A stretch of DNA of 64,000 nt from the NCBI GenBank assembly GCA_964501785.1, contig CAZCUD010000006.1, forward strand, positions 124,001 to 188,000, in the 5' to 3' direction. The DNA is from DATBSK01 sp964501785 (GTDB lineage Bacteria; Actinomycetota; Acidimicrobiia; IMCC26256; PALSA-555). The position numbers and the translations under genes were made by a program. A model generated the notes under the pieces. It was not told the origin of the DNA. It saw nothing but the letters and a program-made list of their open reading frames with translations, and made no database searches. Positions 15,765-24,009 of this stretch are shown piece after piece (positions within the stretch are counted from its first letter, which is position 1; every line of letters begins with the position of its first letter).

Positions 15765-16685
15765 CTAGAGCAGCGCCTCGCCGATCGTGCAGGCGTCGCG
15801 CAGCGAACGTCCCGGGTCGTCGTAGGGGAGGACCTGGAGCGCCACGTGGTCTGCACCGGCGTCGTGGTGGGCCGCGACGCGAGCAGCGATCGCGTCGACG
15901 TCGCCCCACGCGACCATCGCCTCGAGCAACCGCTCGCTCAGCGGGTCACCGAGGTCCTCGTCGCCGAACCCGAGCCGGCGCAGGTTGTTGACGTAGTTCG
16001 GCAGTCCGGGGACGTAGATCGCGAGCGCGGCGCGCGCGACCTCGAGCGCGCGCTCGCGATCGGTCTCGAGCACGACCTTCTGCTCGGGCGCGAGGAGCCT
16101 GTCGGGGCCGAGGATCTCCCGGGCTCGTGCGGTGTGCTCGGGCGTCACCAGGTACGGGTGCGCCCCGTCGGCGCGCTCACGAGCCAGCTCGAGCATCTTG
16201 GGACCCAGCGCCGCGAGCACCCGCCGAGGGCGCGCGGTCGGCGCGGCGGCAAGGAAGAGCGCGTCGTCCATCTGCTGGAGGTACGCGCGCATCGCGGAGA
16301 GGGGCGGCCCGTAGGTGGTGCCGCGCATGCCCTCGACCATGGGCTGGTGGCTCACGCCCAGCCCGAGCACGAAGCGGTCGGGGAACGCCTCGGTGAGCGT
16401 GCGCCAGCCCGCGTTCATCGCCATCGCGTCGCGTGAGTAGATGCCGGCGATGCCGGTGGCGACCGTGATCGTGCTCGACGCGTCGAGGAGGAGCGCCGAG
16501 TGGACGAGCGGATCGCGACCGACCGCCTCGGGGATCCAGACCGCACCCCAACCCTGGGCCTCGAGGTCGGCGATGGTCTCCCGGACGAGGTTCGCGGGCT
16601 GCTGATCGAGGGCAAAGGTCCACAGGCCGACCGGACCCAGATCGATCGGGTCGCTCGGCGCGGAGGCTTCGGGGGCGTGCGTCAC
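15765..16685 (-). CDS. F420-dependent LLM-class oxidoreductase (TIGR03620-like)
   Basis: 306-residue luciferase-like TIM-barrel protein. The N-terminal 'GLWTFALDQQPA', 'GWGAVWIPEA' and 'DRFVLGLGVSH' follow the actinobacterial F420-dependent pattern, close to the group called MSMEG_4141-like. Enzymes of this class use reduced F420 for hydride transfer, usually on ketone or imine substrates. The C-terminus 'DHVALQVLPYDDP' is the subfamily's closing barrel strand. GTG 16685 has TACCCT 7 bases upstream, giving a leaderless start. Substrate unknown. Confidence 0.8.
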   Translation of the reverse strand: MTHAPEASAPSDPIDLGPVGLWTFALDQQPANLVRETIADLEAQGWGAVWIPEAVGRDPLVHSALLLDASSTITVATGIAGIYSRDAMAMNAGWRTLTEAFPDRFVLGLGVSHQPMVEGMRGTTYGPPLSAMRAYLQQMDDALFLAAAPTARPRRVLAALGPKMLELARERADGAHPYLVTPEHTARAREILGPDRLLAPEQKVVLETDRERALEVARAALAIYVPGLPNYVNNLRRLGFGDEDLGDPLSERLLEAMVAWGDVDAIAARVAAHHDAGADHVALQVLPYDDPGRSLRDACTIGEALL

Positions 16686-16692
16686 GGGCGCC

Positions 16693-16698
16693 AGGGTA
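16693..16698 (-). promoter_or_regulatory. -10 hexamer TACCCT for the LLM gene
   Basis: Minus-strand TACCCT ends 7 bases before the GTG at 16685, consistent with leaderless transcription. It diverges from the promoter at 16715-16743. Confidence 0.45.
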
Positions 16699-16714
16699 GG
16701 TCCGAAGGGGGGTG

Positions 16715-16743
16715 TTGTCCGTGTTGCTGGTGTTGCCTAGCCT
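16715..16743 (+). promoter_or_regulatory. Promoter TTGTCC-N17-TAGCCT for the glucosaminidase
   Basis: TTGTCC (16715-16720) and TAGCCT (16738-16743) are exactly 17 bases apart, the most complete promoter in the window. Transcription would begin near 16750, so the real start is GTG 16754 rather than the upstream GTG/TTG codons that overlap the promoter. Confidence 0.55.
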
Positions 16744-16753
16744 GGTCCGTCTC

Positions 16754-17980
16754 GTGCGCTTCCCCCTCGTGCTTCGCCGCGCCCGCGCTGCCTCGCTCGT
16801 CGCCGTCTTGGTGGCGAGCGTCGGCGCGGCGGGTGTGCTCGCACCGGCCTCGCCGGCGCGCGCCGAGGTCGCCCGGCAGTCGGGCGACCCCTTCGACGCC
16901 GACATCGAGGCCGCCCGGGCCGAGGTGCAGCAGGCCCAGGCCGCGGCCCACGAGGCGAACAACCGACTCGAGGCGACGCGCCAGCGGCGGGCCGAGGTCG
17001 AGGCCCGGGTCGTCGAGGTCGAGGCCGAGGTCGCGCGGCTGCGCGAGGAGATCCCCCGGCTCGAGGCCGAGGTCGCGCGCCTCCGGGCGATCCTGCGCCA
17101 GCGCGCGGCCGCGCTCTACTCCGCGGGCGGGCCTGCCGCCGTGTACGGCGACATCGCGGCCGAGCCCTCGCTGAAGGCCGAGCGGCGACGCGTCCTCGCG
17201 GATGCCGCCGCCAAGCGCGACGACCAGGTCATGGACGACCTGCGCGCGACCCAGAAGCAGCTCGAGGCGGCGAAGGTCCAGCTCGAGACCGAGCAGGGCG
17301 CGCTGGCGACCGAGCAGGCGCAGCTCTCGGAGCTCGAGGCCCAGCTCAACGCGCAGCAGGCCGAGCTCGATCGGCGGGTCGCCGCCGCGAACGCCGCCCT
17401 GGAGCGCGCCCAGCTGATCGGTGCGCTGCGGGCGCGCGGCGAGCCGATCCAGGGCCCGACCGTCCTCACCGGTGCGCAGATGGCGGCGTGGATCCGCGCG
17501 AAGGGATACAACCCGCGCATCCAGACCTCGATCGACGAGCTCGCACAGATCTACGTGGAGGAGGGCAACGCCGAAGGGGTGCGCGGCGACTTCGCGTTCG
17601 CTCAGTCGGTGATCGAGACGGGCGGGTTCGCGTCCTCGCCCAGCAACAACTTCGCCGGCCTCGGCTGGTGCGACAGCTGCTCGCACGGCACCGTGTTCCC
17701 GACGCCCCGCGACGGCGTGCGGGCGCAGATCCAGCACCTGCTCAACTACGCCGACTCGTCGTCCCGGGCCGCCAACCTGACCAACCCGCCGTCGCCGTAC
17801 TGGTACTCGAGCGATCCGGCCACCGCGGCGCGCAAGTTCGACACGTTCTTCGCCAAGGGGTGGGCACCGACCTGGAACGACATGGGCGCCGGCAACTGGG
17901 CCACCGACCGCGCCTACTCCGGCAAGGTCCTCAAGGTGTACGCCGACATGGTCGCCTTCGCGAACACCGGCAGCCTGTAG
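16754..17980 (+). CDS. Secreted coiled-coil protein with C-terminal glucosaminidase domain
   Basis: 408 residues. Signal peptide 1-34 (arginine-rich start, hydrophobic stretch, cut after 'SPARA'). A long alpha-helical coiled coil follows (about 45-235), rich in Glu/Gln/Ala/Arg heptads and split by a short 'SAGGPAAVYGD' break. The C-terminal 150 residues match the endo-beta-N-acetylglucosaminidase family (FlgJ/LytG type): 'FAFAQSVIETGGF' with the catalytic Glu, then NNFAGLGWCDSC. It likely cuts the glycan strands of peptidoglycan during growth or division, with the coiled coil controlling or positioning it, as in EnvC and RipC-like proteins. The start is set by the promoter at 16715-16743. Confidence 0.8.
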   Translation: MRFPLVLRRARAASLVAVLVASVGAAGVLAPASPARAEVARQSGDPFDADIEAARAEVQQAQAAAHEANNRLEATRQRRAEVEARVVEVEAEVARLREEIPRLEAEVARLRAILRQRAAALYSAGGPAAVYGDIAAEPSLKAERRRVLADAAAKRDDQVMDDLRATQKQLEAAKVQLETEQGALATEQAQLSELEAQLNAQQAELDRRVAAANAALERAQLIGALRARGEPIQGPTVLTGAQMAAWIRAKGYNPRIQTSIDELAQIYVEEGNAEGVRGDFAFAQSVIETGGFASSPSNNFAGLGWCDSCSHGTVFPTPRDGVRAQIQHLLNYADSSSRAANLTNPPSPYWYSSDPATAARKFDTFFAKGWAPTWNDMGAGNWATDRAYSGKVLKVYADMVAFANTGSL

Positions 17981-18046
17981 GCCGCGCGGGTGGCCCGCCG
18001 CCCGCCGGCCCGGGACCCCACTACGGCCGGCCGCCTCTCGGCGTCC

Positions 18047-18098
18047 GAGCCCCTGCTCCCTCGCTTCGCTCGGTCGGCCGCTCGGCGGCCGGGTCTCG
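18047..18098. repeat. 52-base dispersed repeat, copy 1
   Basis: This block is 50/52 identical to 55687-55738. It contains a perfect 7-bp hairpin CGGCCGC-TCG-GCGGCCG at 18075-18091. The only two differences between copies fall in that 3-base loop. It lies in the 184-base gap between the convergent glucosaminidase and the 18165 gene; the rest of the gap is GC-rich and shows no gene. Confidence 0.8.
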
Positions 18099-18164
18099 CC
18101 CGCCTTCGGCTCCCTCCGGCCTTCGGGGGTCCCGAGCCGGCGGACGGCGGAACGGGGGCGCGCC

Positions 18165-18713
18165 TCAGGACTGGCTGTCGGCTTCGTCGGGGGCTTGGGC
18201 TTCGCGGGCTCGCTTTGCGCGGCGGCGTGACGTGATCTTGGAGGGCTTGCTGCCGGTGGCGTCCTCGAGGGCGAGGATCGTCTCGCGGGCGGAGTCGGTG
18301 CGGGGCACGTCGAGCTCGATCGGCTCCTCGCGGCCGGGCACGGTGAGCGTCATCGAGTAGAAGCGTGCGGTCACCGAGCCGCGCACCTCCCACGACGTCG
18401 TCTTCTCCTTGGCGACCGTCTCGACGCGCACGCCGCTCACCGGCCACGCGCCGACCTCTTCGCGCACCACCGGTGGATGGCTCTTCGCGTCGCACGCGAA
18501 CAGCCGGATCGTCGTGGGCGTGAGGACGAGGACGTTGCGGTAGTGGAGGCCCGCCTGGCGCCGCTTCCGACCGAAGAGCCCTCGCAAGGCGCCCGGCAGG
18601 GACGAGTCGACCGCGCCCGGTGGATGCACCACGAGCGCTCGCACGATGGGCTCCGGCACCCGGCCCTCGACGGCGGCCACCGCCGCCTCCATCTCGTAGT
18701 CCCGAGGTGCCAC
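18165..18713 (-). CDS. Hypothetical protein with a single beta-rich domain
   Basis: 182 residues, not recognised. The core (about 25-140) alternates short beta strands and charged turns: 'YRNVLVLTPTTIRLFACDAK', 'VRVETVAKEKTTSWEVRGSV', 'RFYSMTLTVPG'. This suggests a PH-like or similar small barrel used for lipid or protein binding. The C-terminal 30 residues are very basic then acidic (SRRRAKRAREAQ..DEAD) and probably disordered. No signal peptide. GTG 18713 is preceded by TACGCT at 8 bases, so a leaderless start is likely; an internal ATG at 18692 is possible. It diverges from the PhyH gene at 18749. Confidence 0.6.
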   Translation of the reverse strand: MAPRDYEMEAAVAAVEGRVPEPIVRALVVHPPGAVDSSLPGALRGLFGRKRRQAGLHYRNVLVLTPTTIRLFACDAKSHPPVVREEVGAWPVSGVRVETVAKEKTTSWEVRGSVTARFYSMTLTVPGREEPIELDVPRTDSARETILALEDATGSKPSKITSRRRAKRAREAQAPDEADSQS

Positions 18714-18721
18714 GGCGAGCG

Positions 18722-18727
18722 AGCGTA
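18722..18727 (-). promoter_or_regulatory. -10 hexamer TACGCT for the 18713 gene
   Basis: Minus-strand TACGCT lies 8 bases before GTG 18713. The 35-base divergent gap holds this and the opposite TAGGCT. Confidence 0.4.
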
Positions 18728-18735
18728 CCGAGCCG

Positions 18736-18741
18736 TAGGCT
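18736..18741 (+). promoter_or_regulatory. -10 hexamer TAGGCT for the PhyH gene
   Basis: TAGGCT ends 7 bases before GTG 18749, consistent with leaderless transcription. Confidence 0.45.
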
Positions 18742-18748
18742 CCCGGGC

Positions 18749-19936
18749 GTGGCCGCGCTCGAGTTCCCCACGATCGACTTCGACGAGTTCCACCGGGTCA
18801 CGGTGCCCGCGCTGATCGAGGCGGGCAACGGCGCGCTCGCCGCTCCCGACCTCGACGGGGTCGGGCCGCTCGGCTTCAAGACGACCGACGACGGGGCCGC
18901 GTACACCTACGTGCCGGGTCCCGACACCGTCGAGATCTGGGCGAGCGACGTCGCTGCCGACACGCTCGTCGAGCTGTCGCGTGAGTCGTTCTCCGACTTC
19001 GCCAACGAGCTGCGCACCTCGTTCGGGCTCCTGTACGCGGGCAAGGCCGAGGTCACCCGCGGCAGCTTCGCCTGGTTCGAGCGATGGGAGCCCGCGCTCC
19101 GTGCGCTCTACCACGGTCGACCCATCCTCGATCTCACGAGCACTTCGGCGCTCGACCCGACGCGCTCGTTCTCGCTCGACGATTCCGACGACGAGATGCG
19201 CGCCGCGCTCGACGCGAACGGCTTCCTGCACATCCGCGGCGTCCTCACGCCCGACGAGGTGGCGGCGCTCGCTGCGGAGGTGGAGCGCGGTCGCGCCGCG
19301 GCGCGCCCCGACGACGGCCGCTCGTGGTGGGCGACCCAGGCCGACGGCACCCAGGTGTGCTGTCGCTTGATCTACATGGGCGAGTGGTCGCCGGTCGTCG
19401 CATCGCTCGGCGACGATCCGCGGCTGCGCCGGCTCGCCGCGCTCGGCGGCGACGGGCTCGAGGTCGAGGCCGACTGCCTCGACGGCCAGGGCGTCGTGAT
19501 CAAGAACCCCGACGTCACGGCCGGCCTCTCCGACCTCCCGTGGCATCGCGACTGCGGGCTCGGCGGCCACTCGGTGCTGTGCCCGAGCGTGGCGATCGGC
19601 ATCCAGCTCGATCGGGCCTCGGCCGAGACGGGCCAGCTGCACTTCGTCGCCGGATCGCACCGCGGGTCCTCGCACCCGCTCCAGCCCCAGGAGGAGGGAT
19701 CGGCGCCGGTCGTCGCGGTCGACGCGGAGCCCGGTGACGTGACCGTGCACTTCGGTGACGTCCTGCACAAGGCGCCGCCGCCGACCGGGAGCGGCCCGAT
19801 GCGGCGGGCGCTCTACGTCACGTTCGCCCGCCCCGAGACCATCGCCTTCGTCGGGCCCGGCAACGGCTACAACGACGTGCTCTTCGAGCACGACGGTCAG
19901 GTGCACGCACCGGACGAGCTGCACGTCGACGCATGA
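18749..19936 (+). CDS. Phytanoyl-CoA dioxygenase (PhyH) family protein
   Basis: 395 residues. The N-terminal 130 residues form an extra domain with SCP2-like features ('FKTTDDGAAYTYVPG'). The C-terminal two-thirds is a PhyH-type Fe(II)/2-oxoglutarate dioxygenase: the iron facial triad is H-x-D in PWHRDCG and a distal His in VHFGDVLHKAPPP, with Arg in MRRALYV for 2-oxoglutarate. Members hydroxylate acyl-CoAs or small hydrophobic molecules. GTG 18749 fits the TAGGCT upstream. The stop overlaps the start of the next gene by 4 bases (ATGA), so the two proteins probably act in one pathway. Confidence 0.75.
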   Translation: MAALEFPTIDFDEFHRVTVPALIEAGNGALAAPDLDGVGPLGFKTTDDGAAYTYVPGPDTVEIWASDVAADTLVELSRESFSDFANELRTSFGLLYAGKAEVTRGSFAWFERWEPALRALYHGRPILDLTSTSALDPTRSFSLDDSDDEMRAALDANGFLHIRGVLTPDEVAALAAEVERGRAAARPDDGRSWWATQADGTQVCCRLIYMGEWSPVVASLGDDPRLRRLAALGGDGLEVEADCLDGQGVVIKNPDVTAGLSDLPWHRDCGLGGHSVLCPSVAIGIQLDRASAETGQLHFVAGSHRGSSHPLQPQEEGSAPVVAVDAEPGDVTVHFGDVLHKAPPPTGSGPMRRALYVTFARPETIAFVGPGNGYNDVLFEHDGQVHAPDELHVDA

Positions 19937-20892
19937 GCGCCGGCTCCTCCGGTGACCGGCCGCGCTACAGCGACCTGCCCGACGGCTGCGCGTGGGACGT
20001 GCTCGACCCGGCGCTCGGCTCGCTGGCGCTGCTGACCCCCGAGCGCGTCGCGGCCGCCGCGACGCTCGTGCGCACCGGTCGGCGCTTCAGCCTCGACCTC
20101 CCGATCGACCAGCCCGACCCGCCGTTCTTCGGGCGCGAGCCCGTCGTGCACACGGTCTTCGACTTCTCCGAGCACATCCTCGACGACCGCCTCGACAGCT
20201 ACTTCCCGCAGGGCTCGACCCAGTGGGACGCCTTCTCGCACTTCGCCCACACCGAGCGCGGGTTCTTCGCGGACAACAGCAAGGGCACGATCCAGGGGAG
20301 CGGCGCGCTGGGCGTCGACGCGTGGCACCCGGCCGGCATCGTGGGCCGAGGCGTGCTCCTCGACGTGGCCCGCCACGCCGACTTCGCGCCCGACTCGCCC
20401 TTCGTCGTGACGCCGGACCTGCTCGACGAGACGGCAGCCGCGCAGGGGGTCGAGATCCGGATCGGGGACGTGCTCTGCGTCCGCGTGGGATGGGTCGGTT
20501 GGTACAAGGGGCTCGACCGCCCGGCCCGCGAGGCGCTCGCCGAGAGCAGTCGCACCTTCGCCGACTTCTCGTTCGCCGGCGTCGGGCCCGGGGCCACGAC
20601 GGCCGAGTGGCTCTGGGACCACGGCATCGCGGCGATCGCGCTCGACAACCCGGCGGTCGAGCCGTTCCCGCCGTCGGCCGGCTTCCCCGAAGGCGCGACC
20701 TTCACCGCCGACGACATGGTGCACGTGAAGGTGCTCACCATGCTCGGCATCCCCCTCGGCGAGTTCTTCGACTTCGAGGCGCTCGCCGACGAGTGCGCGA
20801 GCGACGGGATCTACGAGTTCCTGTTCACCAGCGCGCCGCTCGGCATCCCCGGAGGCATCGGCTCGCCTCCGAACGCCCTCGCGATCAAGTGA
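19933..20892 (+). CDS. Cyclase family (kynurenine formamidase-like) hydrolase
   Basis: 319 residues of the metal-dependent 'cyclase' family (PF04199). The usual HxGTHxDxPxH metal site appears as QGSTQWDAFSHFAH, the TQWD variant found in larger actinobacterial members, so one His ligand is altered. Later conserved parts are GRGVLLD, GDVLCVRVGW and 'GIAAIALDNPAVEP'. Family members hydrolyse amides, esters or lactones and need a divalent metal. Translation is coupled to the PhyH gene by ATGA overlap at 19933-19936. It is followed by a strong bidirectional terminator. Confidence 0.75.
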   Translation: MSAGSSGDRPRYSDLPDGCAWDVLDPALGSLALLTPERVAAAATLVRTGRRFSLDLPIDQPDPPFFGREPVVHTVFDFSEHILDDRLDSYFPQGSTQWDAFSHFAHTERGFFADNSKGTIQGSGALGVDAWHPAGIVGRGVLLDVARHADFAPDSPFVVTPDLLDETAAAQGVEIRIGDVLCVRVGWVGWYKGLDRPAREALAESSRTFADFSFAGVGPGATTAEWLWDHGIAAIALDNPAVEPFPPSAGFPEGATFTADDMVHVKVLTMLGIPLGEFFDFEALADECASDGIYEFLFTSAPLGIPGGIGSPPNALAIK

Positions 20893-20893
20893 C

Positions 20894-20944
20894 CCGCGTC
20901 GGAAGCCTGAGCCACAACAGCTGTGGCTGAGTCTTCCGACGCGG
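20894..20944. terminator. Two-tier hairpin, bidirectional terminator between convergent genes
   Basis: Outer arms 20894-20905 and 20933-20944 pair over 12 bp. An inner stem AGCCACA / TGTGGCT (20910-20916 with 20922-20928) sits within. It begins 2 bases after the cyclase stop and faces the convergent SDR stop at 20962, so it can serve both strands. Confidence 0.75.
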
Positions 20945-20961
20945 CGGCAGGGGGGCGCGGG

Positions 20962-21801
20962 TCACCACCACTTGTCGTGGAGGGACTTGTCCTTGGCGAG
21001 CTTCTGGGCGGTGATGGTCTTGCCGTTGAGCTCGTCGGCTTCGGGGGACGTCGCGAGCCAGGCGATGACCGCGGCGGGGACGCTCGGCGGTGCGCCGGGG
21101 TAGCGCCCCTCGAGCCCGAGGTCGGCGGCGTTCTGGAGCGCACGCTCGGTCTGCACGTAGCCCGGCTCGAGGTTGAAGAAGCGCAGCTCGGGATACTCGA
21201 CGGTCAGGTTCGGTGCGAGCCGGTGGAACGCACCCTTCGACATCGCGTAGGCGATCCCCCAGCCTCCCTCGCCCGGCGGGGCCGGCGGATCGGTGATCGC
21301 GACGGCAGACGTGACGTCGATGATCGTGCCGCTGCCGCGCGCGGTCATGTGCGGGAGCACGGCCTTGACGAGCACGACCTGGGACACCACGTTGGCGGCG
21401 AGCTTGGTCTCGATCATCTCGATCGTGGTGTCCTCGAAGCGCAGCATGCTGCCGGGCCCGGTGTGGACGGCGTTGTTGACGAGCACGTCGATGCCGCCCC
21501 ACTCCTGGACGACCCGGTCGACCGCCGCCTGGAGCGACGCCCGGTCGAGCAGGTCGACGGGCACGGCGAGCGCCCGCGCGCCCTGCTCCTCGACGAGCGC
21601 TGCGGTGGTGTCGAGGCTGCCGGGGACGCTGCGCTTCGCCGAGTCGGAGTCGTCGAAGCCCTCGCCCTCGTGGACGGTGCGGGCGGTGATCGCCACGTCG
21701 TGACCCGCGGCGGCCAGCGCGACCGCAGTGGCCTTGCCGATGCCCCTGGAGGCCCCCGTGACGAGTGCCGTCGGGCGGCCGGTTTGACCTGATGCGGACA
21801 T
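20962..21801 (-). CDS. Short-chain dehydrogenase/reductase
   Basis: 279-residue classical-type SDR with NAD(P)-binding TGASRGIG, NNA motif in LVNNAVHTG and the catalytic YAMSK (Tyr/Lys), with Ser in 'DVTSAVA'. There is an insert of about 20 residues between the Ser and Tyr strands. The tail 'SPEADELNGKTITAQKLAKD' is unusual and lacks the common GG ending. The substrate is not readable. The start is ATG 21801, 7 bases after TACGTT; the ATG at 21807 would abut that element. It converges on the cyclase gene across a strong terminator and diverges from the SDR at 21842. Confidence 0.75.
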   Translation of the reverse strand: MSASGQTGRPTALVTGASRGIGKATAVALAAAGHDVAITARTVHEGEGFDDSDSAKRSVPGSLDTTAALVEEQGARALAVPVDLLDRASLQAAVDRVVQEWGGIDVLVNNAVHTGPGSMLRFEDTTIEMIETKLAANVVSQVVLVKAVLPHMTARGSGTIIDVTSAVAITDPPAPPGEGGWGIAYAMSKGAFHRLAPNLTVEYPELRFFNLEPGYVQTERALQNAADLGLEGRYPGAPPSVPAAVIAWLATSPEADELNGKTITAQKLAKDKSLHDKWW

Positions 21802-21808
21802 GTCCATG

Positions 21809-21814
21809 AACGTA
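21809..21814 (-). promoter_or_regulatory. -10 hexamer TACGTT for the 21801 SDR
   Basis: Minus-strand TACGTT lies 7 bases before ATG 21801. It decides the start in favour of the second of two in-frame ATG codons. Confidence 0.4.
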
Positions 21815-21841
21815 TCCGCAACTCACGGATGGAGGCCGAGC

Positions 21842-22732
21842 GTGCTCGAAGGCATGGAAGGAAAGGTCGCGATCGTCACCGGCGCGGGGCAGGGGCTGGG
21901 ACGCTCCCACGCGCTCGAGTACGCGCGTCAAGGCGCGAAGGTCGTCGTCAACGACTTCGCGCCGAAAGGCGACAACCCCGCCGAGGCAGTCGTCGCCGAG
22001 ATCGAAGCGGCAGGCGGTGACGCGGTCGTCAACGGCGCCGACGTCGCCGACTGGGATCAGTCCGAAGCGATGGTCAAGCAGGCCATCGACACGTTCGGGA
22101 GCCTCGACATCCTCGTCAACAACGCGGGTGTGCTGCGCGACCGCATGATCTTCAACATGAGCGAGGAGGAGTGGGACCTCGTCATCCGGGTCCACCTCAA
22201 AGGTCACTTCTGCCCGACCCGTCACGCCGCGAGCTACTGGCGCGACAAGTCGAAGGCCGCCGACGGCCCGGTGTACGGGCGGATCGTCAACACCTCGTCG
22301 GAGGCCGGGCTGCTCGGCAGCCCGGGCCAGCCGAACTACTCGACCGCCAAGGGCGGCATCGTGCAGTTCACGCTCGTGTGCGCGCAGGGGCTGGGGCGCT
22401 ACGGCGTCAACGCGAACGCGATCGCGCCCCGCGCGCTCACCCAGATGACCGAGTCGCTCGGCGGCTTCGACGCCAAGGACGGCGACTTCGACGTCTTCGC
22501 CACCGAGAACGTGTCGCCGCTCGTCGCCTTCCTCGGATCGCCACAGGCCGAGAAGGTGAGCGGACAGCTGTTCATCGTCTGGGGTCGCCAGATCTCGGTC
22601 GTGGGCGGGCCCACCGTGGACAAGGCGTTCGAGACGCCCGAGCAGTGGACGCCCGAGAACGTGAGCGAGCAGCTGGTGCCGTTCTACGAGGGCCGCACGC
22701 CGGTGCGCGACGGCATGCTCCTGAAGCACTGA
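21842..22732 (+). CDS. SDR, hydroxyacyl-CoA-dehydrogenase (MFE-2) like
   Basis: 296 residues. 'KVAIVTGAGQGLGRSHALEYARQGAKVVVND' (split here into motif GAGQGLG and the VVND end of strand two) is typical of the dehydrogenase part of multifunctional enzyme type 2 and of 17-beta-hydroxysteroid dehydrogenase type 4. The active site has Ser in NTSSEAG and YSTAK. A C-terminal tail of about 60 residues ('TVDKAFETPEQWTPENVSEQ') extends beyond a minimal SDR. It likely oxidises a 3-hydroxyacyl-CoA or related secondary alcohol with NAD. GTG 21842 has GGAGG with 7-base spacing. Stop is 8 bases before the epoxide hydrolase. Confidence 0.75.
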   Translation: MLEGMEGKVAIVTGAGQGLGRSHALEYARQGAKVVVNDFAPKGDNPAEAVVAEIEAAGGDAVVNGADVADWDQSEAMVKQAIDTFGSLDILVNNAGVLRDRMIFNMSEEEWDLVIRVHLKGHFCPTRHAASYWRDKSKAADGPVYGRIVNTSSEAGLLGSPGQPNYSTAKGGIVQFTLVCAQGLGRYGVNANAIAPRALTQMTESLGGFDAKDGDFDVFATENVSPLVAFLGSPQAEKVSGQLFIVWGRQISVVGGPTVDKAFETPEQWTPENVSEQLVPFYEGRTPVRDGMLLKH

Positions 22733-22740
22733 GCCGGGCG

Positions 22741-23898
22741 ATGGCCGGAGCGACGCTGACGATCGAGCCGTTCACGATCGACGTCGAGGACGCGGTCCTC
22801 GCCGACCTGCGCGAGCGGCTGCGCCGCGCTCGGTTCCCCGAGCAGATGCCGGGCGCCGGGTGGGACTACGGCACCGAGCGCGAGTACCTGCGCGCGATGG
22901 TGTCGTACTGGTCGGAGGGCTACGACTGGCGTGCTCGCGAAGCGCGCATGAACCAGCTCGACCACTTCCGCACCGAGATCGACGGCACCGGCGTCCACTT
23001 CATCCACGCTCGCTCACCGGTCGACGACGCCCTCCCGTTGGTCCTCACGCACGGCTGGCCGGGGTCGTTCGTCGAGTTCCTCGACGTGATCGGCCCGCTC
23101 ACCGACCCGGCCGCGCACGGCGGCGACCCGGCCGACGCGTTCCACGTCGTCGTGCCGTCGCTGCCCGGGTACGCGTTCTCGGGCCCGACAGTGGAGCGCG
23201 GCTGGCACCCCGGTCGCGTCGCCGGGGCCTGGGCCGAGCTGATGCGGGGCCTCGGCTATGACCGCTACGTCGCGCAAGGTGGCGACTGGGGCTCGTTCGT
23301 CACGCTGCAGGTGGGTCGGGCCGACCCCGAGCACTGCGCGGCGATCCACGTCAACCTGCTGCCGCCGATCCCGATGACCGAGGACATCGCCGAAGACGAG
23401 CAGCGCGGGCTCGACCGGATGACCGAGTACAACGATCACGACTCGGGCTACTTCAAGGAGCAGAGCACCAAGCCGCAGACGATCGGGTACGCGCTCGACG
23501 ACTCGCCGGTCGGGCTCGCGGCCTGGATCGTCGAGAAGTTCCGCACGTGGACCGAGCCCAGCGAAGGGTTCGAGTCGAGCTACACGAAGGACCAGCTGCT
23601 CGACAACCTGATGGTGTACTGGGTCACGACGACCGCGCACTCGGCCGGGCGCATGTACTACGAGTTCTCCCGCGGCCTCGACGACGGGTCGCTCGACCTG
23701 TTCTCGCCCATCACGGTGCCGGTCGGATACGCGCGGTACCCGAACGAGATCATGTACACGTCGAAGCGCTGGGCCGAGGCGCAGTACCCCACGCTCAACC
23801 ACTTCGTGGACATGCCCCGCGGTGGCCACTTCGCCGCGTTCGAGGTGCCCGACCTGTTCGTGCCCGACGTGCGGGAGTGCTTCCGCCGAGTCCGCTGA
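22741..23898 (+). CDS. Microsomal-type epoxide hydrolase, copy 1
   Basis: 385 residues of the EPHX1-like alpha/beta hydrolase family. It has the characteristic N-terminal EHN region ('LADLRERLRRARFPEQ', 'GWDYGTEREYL'), oxyanion motif HGWPGS, nucleophile Asp in GGDWGSF and catalytic His in RGGHFAAFE near the end; a cap with tyrosines follows the nucleophile. It opens epoxides to diols through an alkyl-enzyme ester. It is 8 bases after the SDR at 21842, so this is an SDR plus hydrolase pair, repeated at 24010-26004. ATG 22741 is fixed by the short spacing. Confidence 0.85.
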   Translation: MAGATLTIEPFTIDVEDAVLADLRERLRRARFPEQMPGAGWDYGTEREYLRAMVSYWSEGYDWRAREARMNQLDHFRTEIDGTGVHFIHARSPVDDALPLVLTHGWPGSFVEFLDVIGPLTDPAAHGGDPADAFHVVVPSLPGYAFSGPTVERGWHPGRVAGAWAELMRGLGYDRYVAQGGDWGSFVTLQVGRADPEHCAAIHVNLLPPIPMTEDIAEDEQRGLDRMTEYNDHDSGYFKEQSTKPQTIGYALDDSPVGLAAWIVEKFRTWTEPSEGFESSYTKDQLLDNLMVYWVTTTAHSAGRMYYEFSRGLDDGSLDLFSPITVPVGYARYPNEIMYTSKRWAEAQYPTLNHFVDMPRGGHFAAFEVPDLFVPDVRECFRRVR

Positions 23899-23924
23899 TG
23901 AAGTTCGTCGAGAGACCATCCCGG

Positions 23925-23973
23925 GTTCTCGGCACGTTGAGACAGGCAGGGGACGCGGCAACGTGCCCAGAAG
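23925..23973. repeat. 49-base palindromic element, copy 1
   Basis: The arms 23926-23939 and 23959-23972 pair over 14 bp with one mismatch. The 49 bases match the reverse complement of 41589-41637 at 40 positions, so the element occurs twice in opposite orientation. It lies in the 111-base gap between two co-directional genes. Confidence 0.75.
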
Positions 23974-24009
23974 CCGAGTTGGAGATGTGAACGTGAAGAG
24001 GGGGGAGTG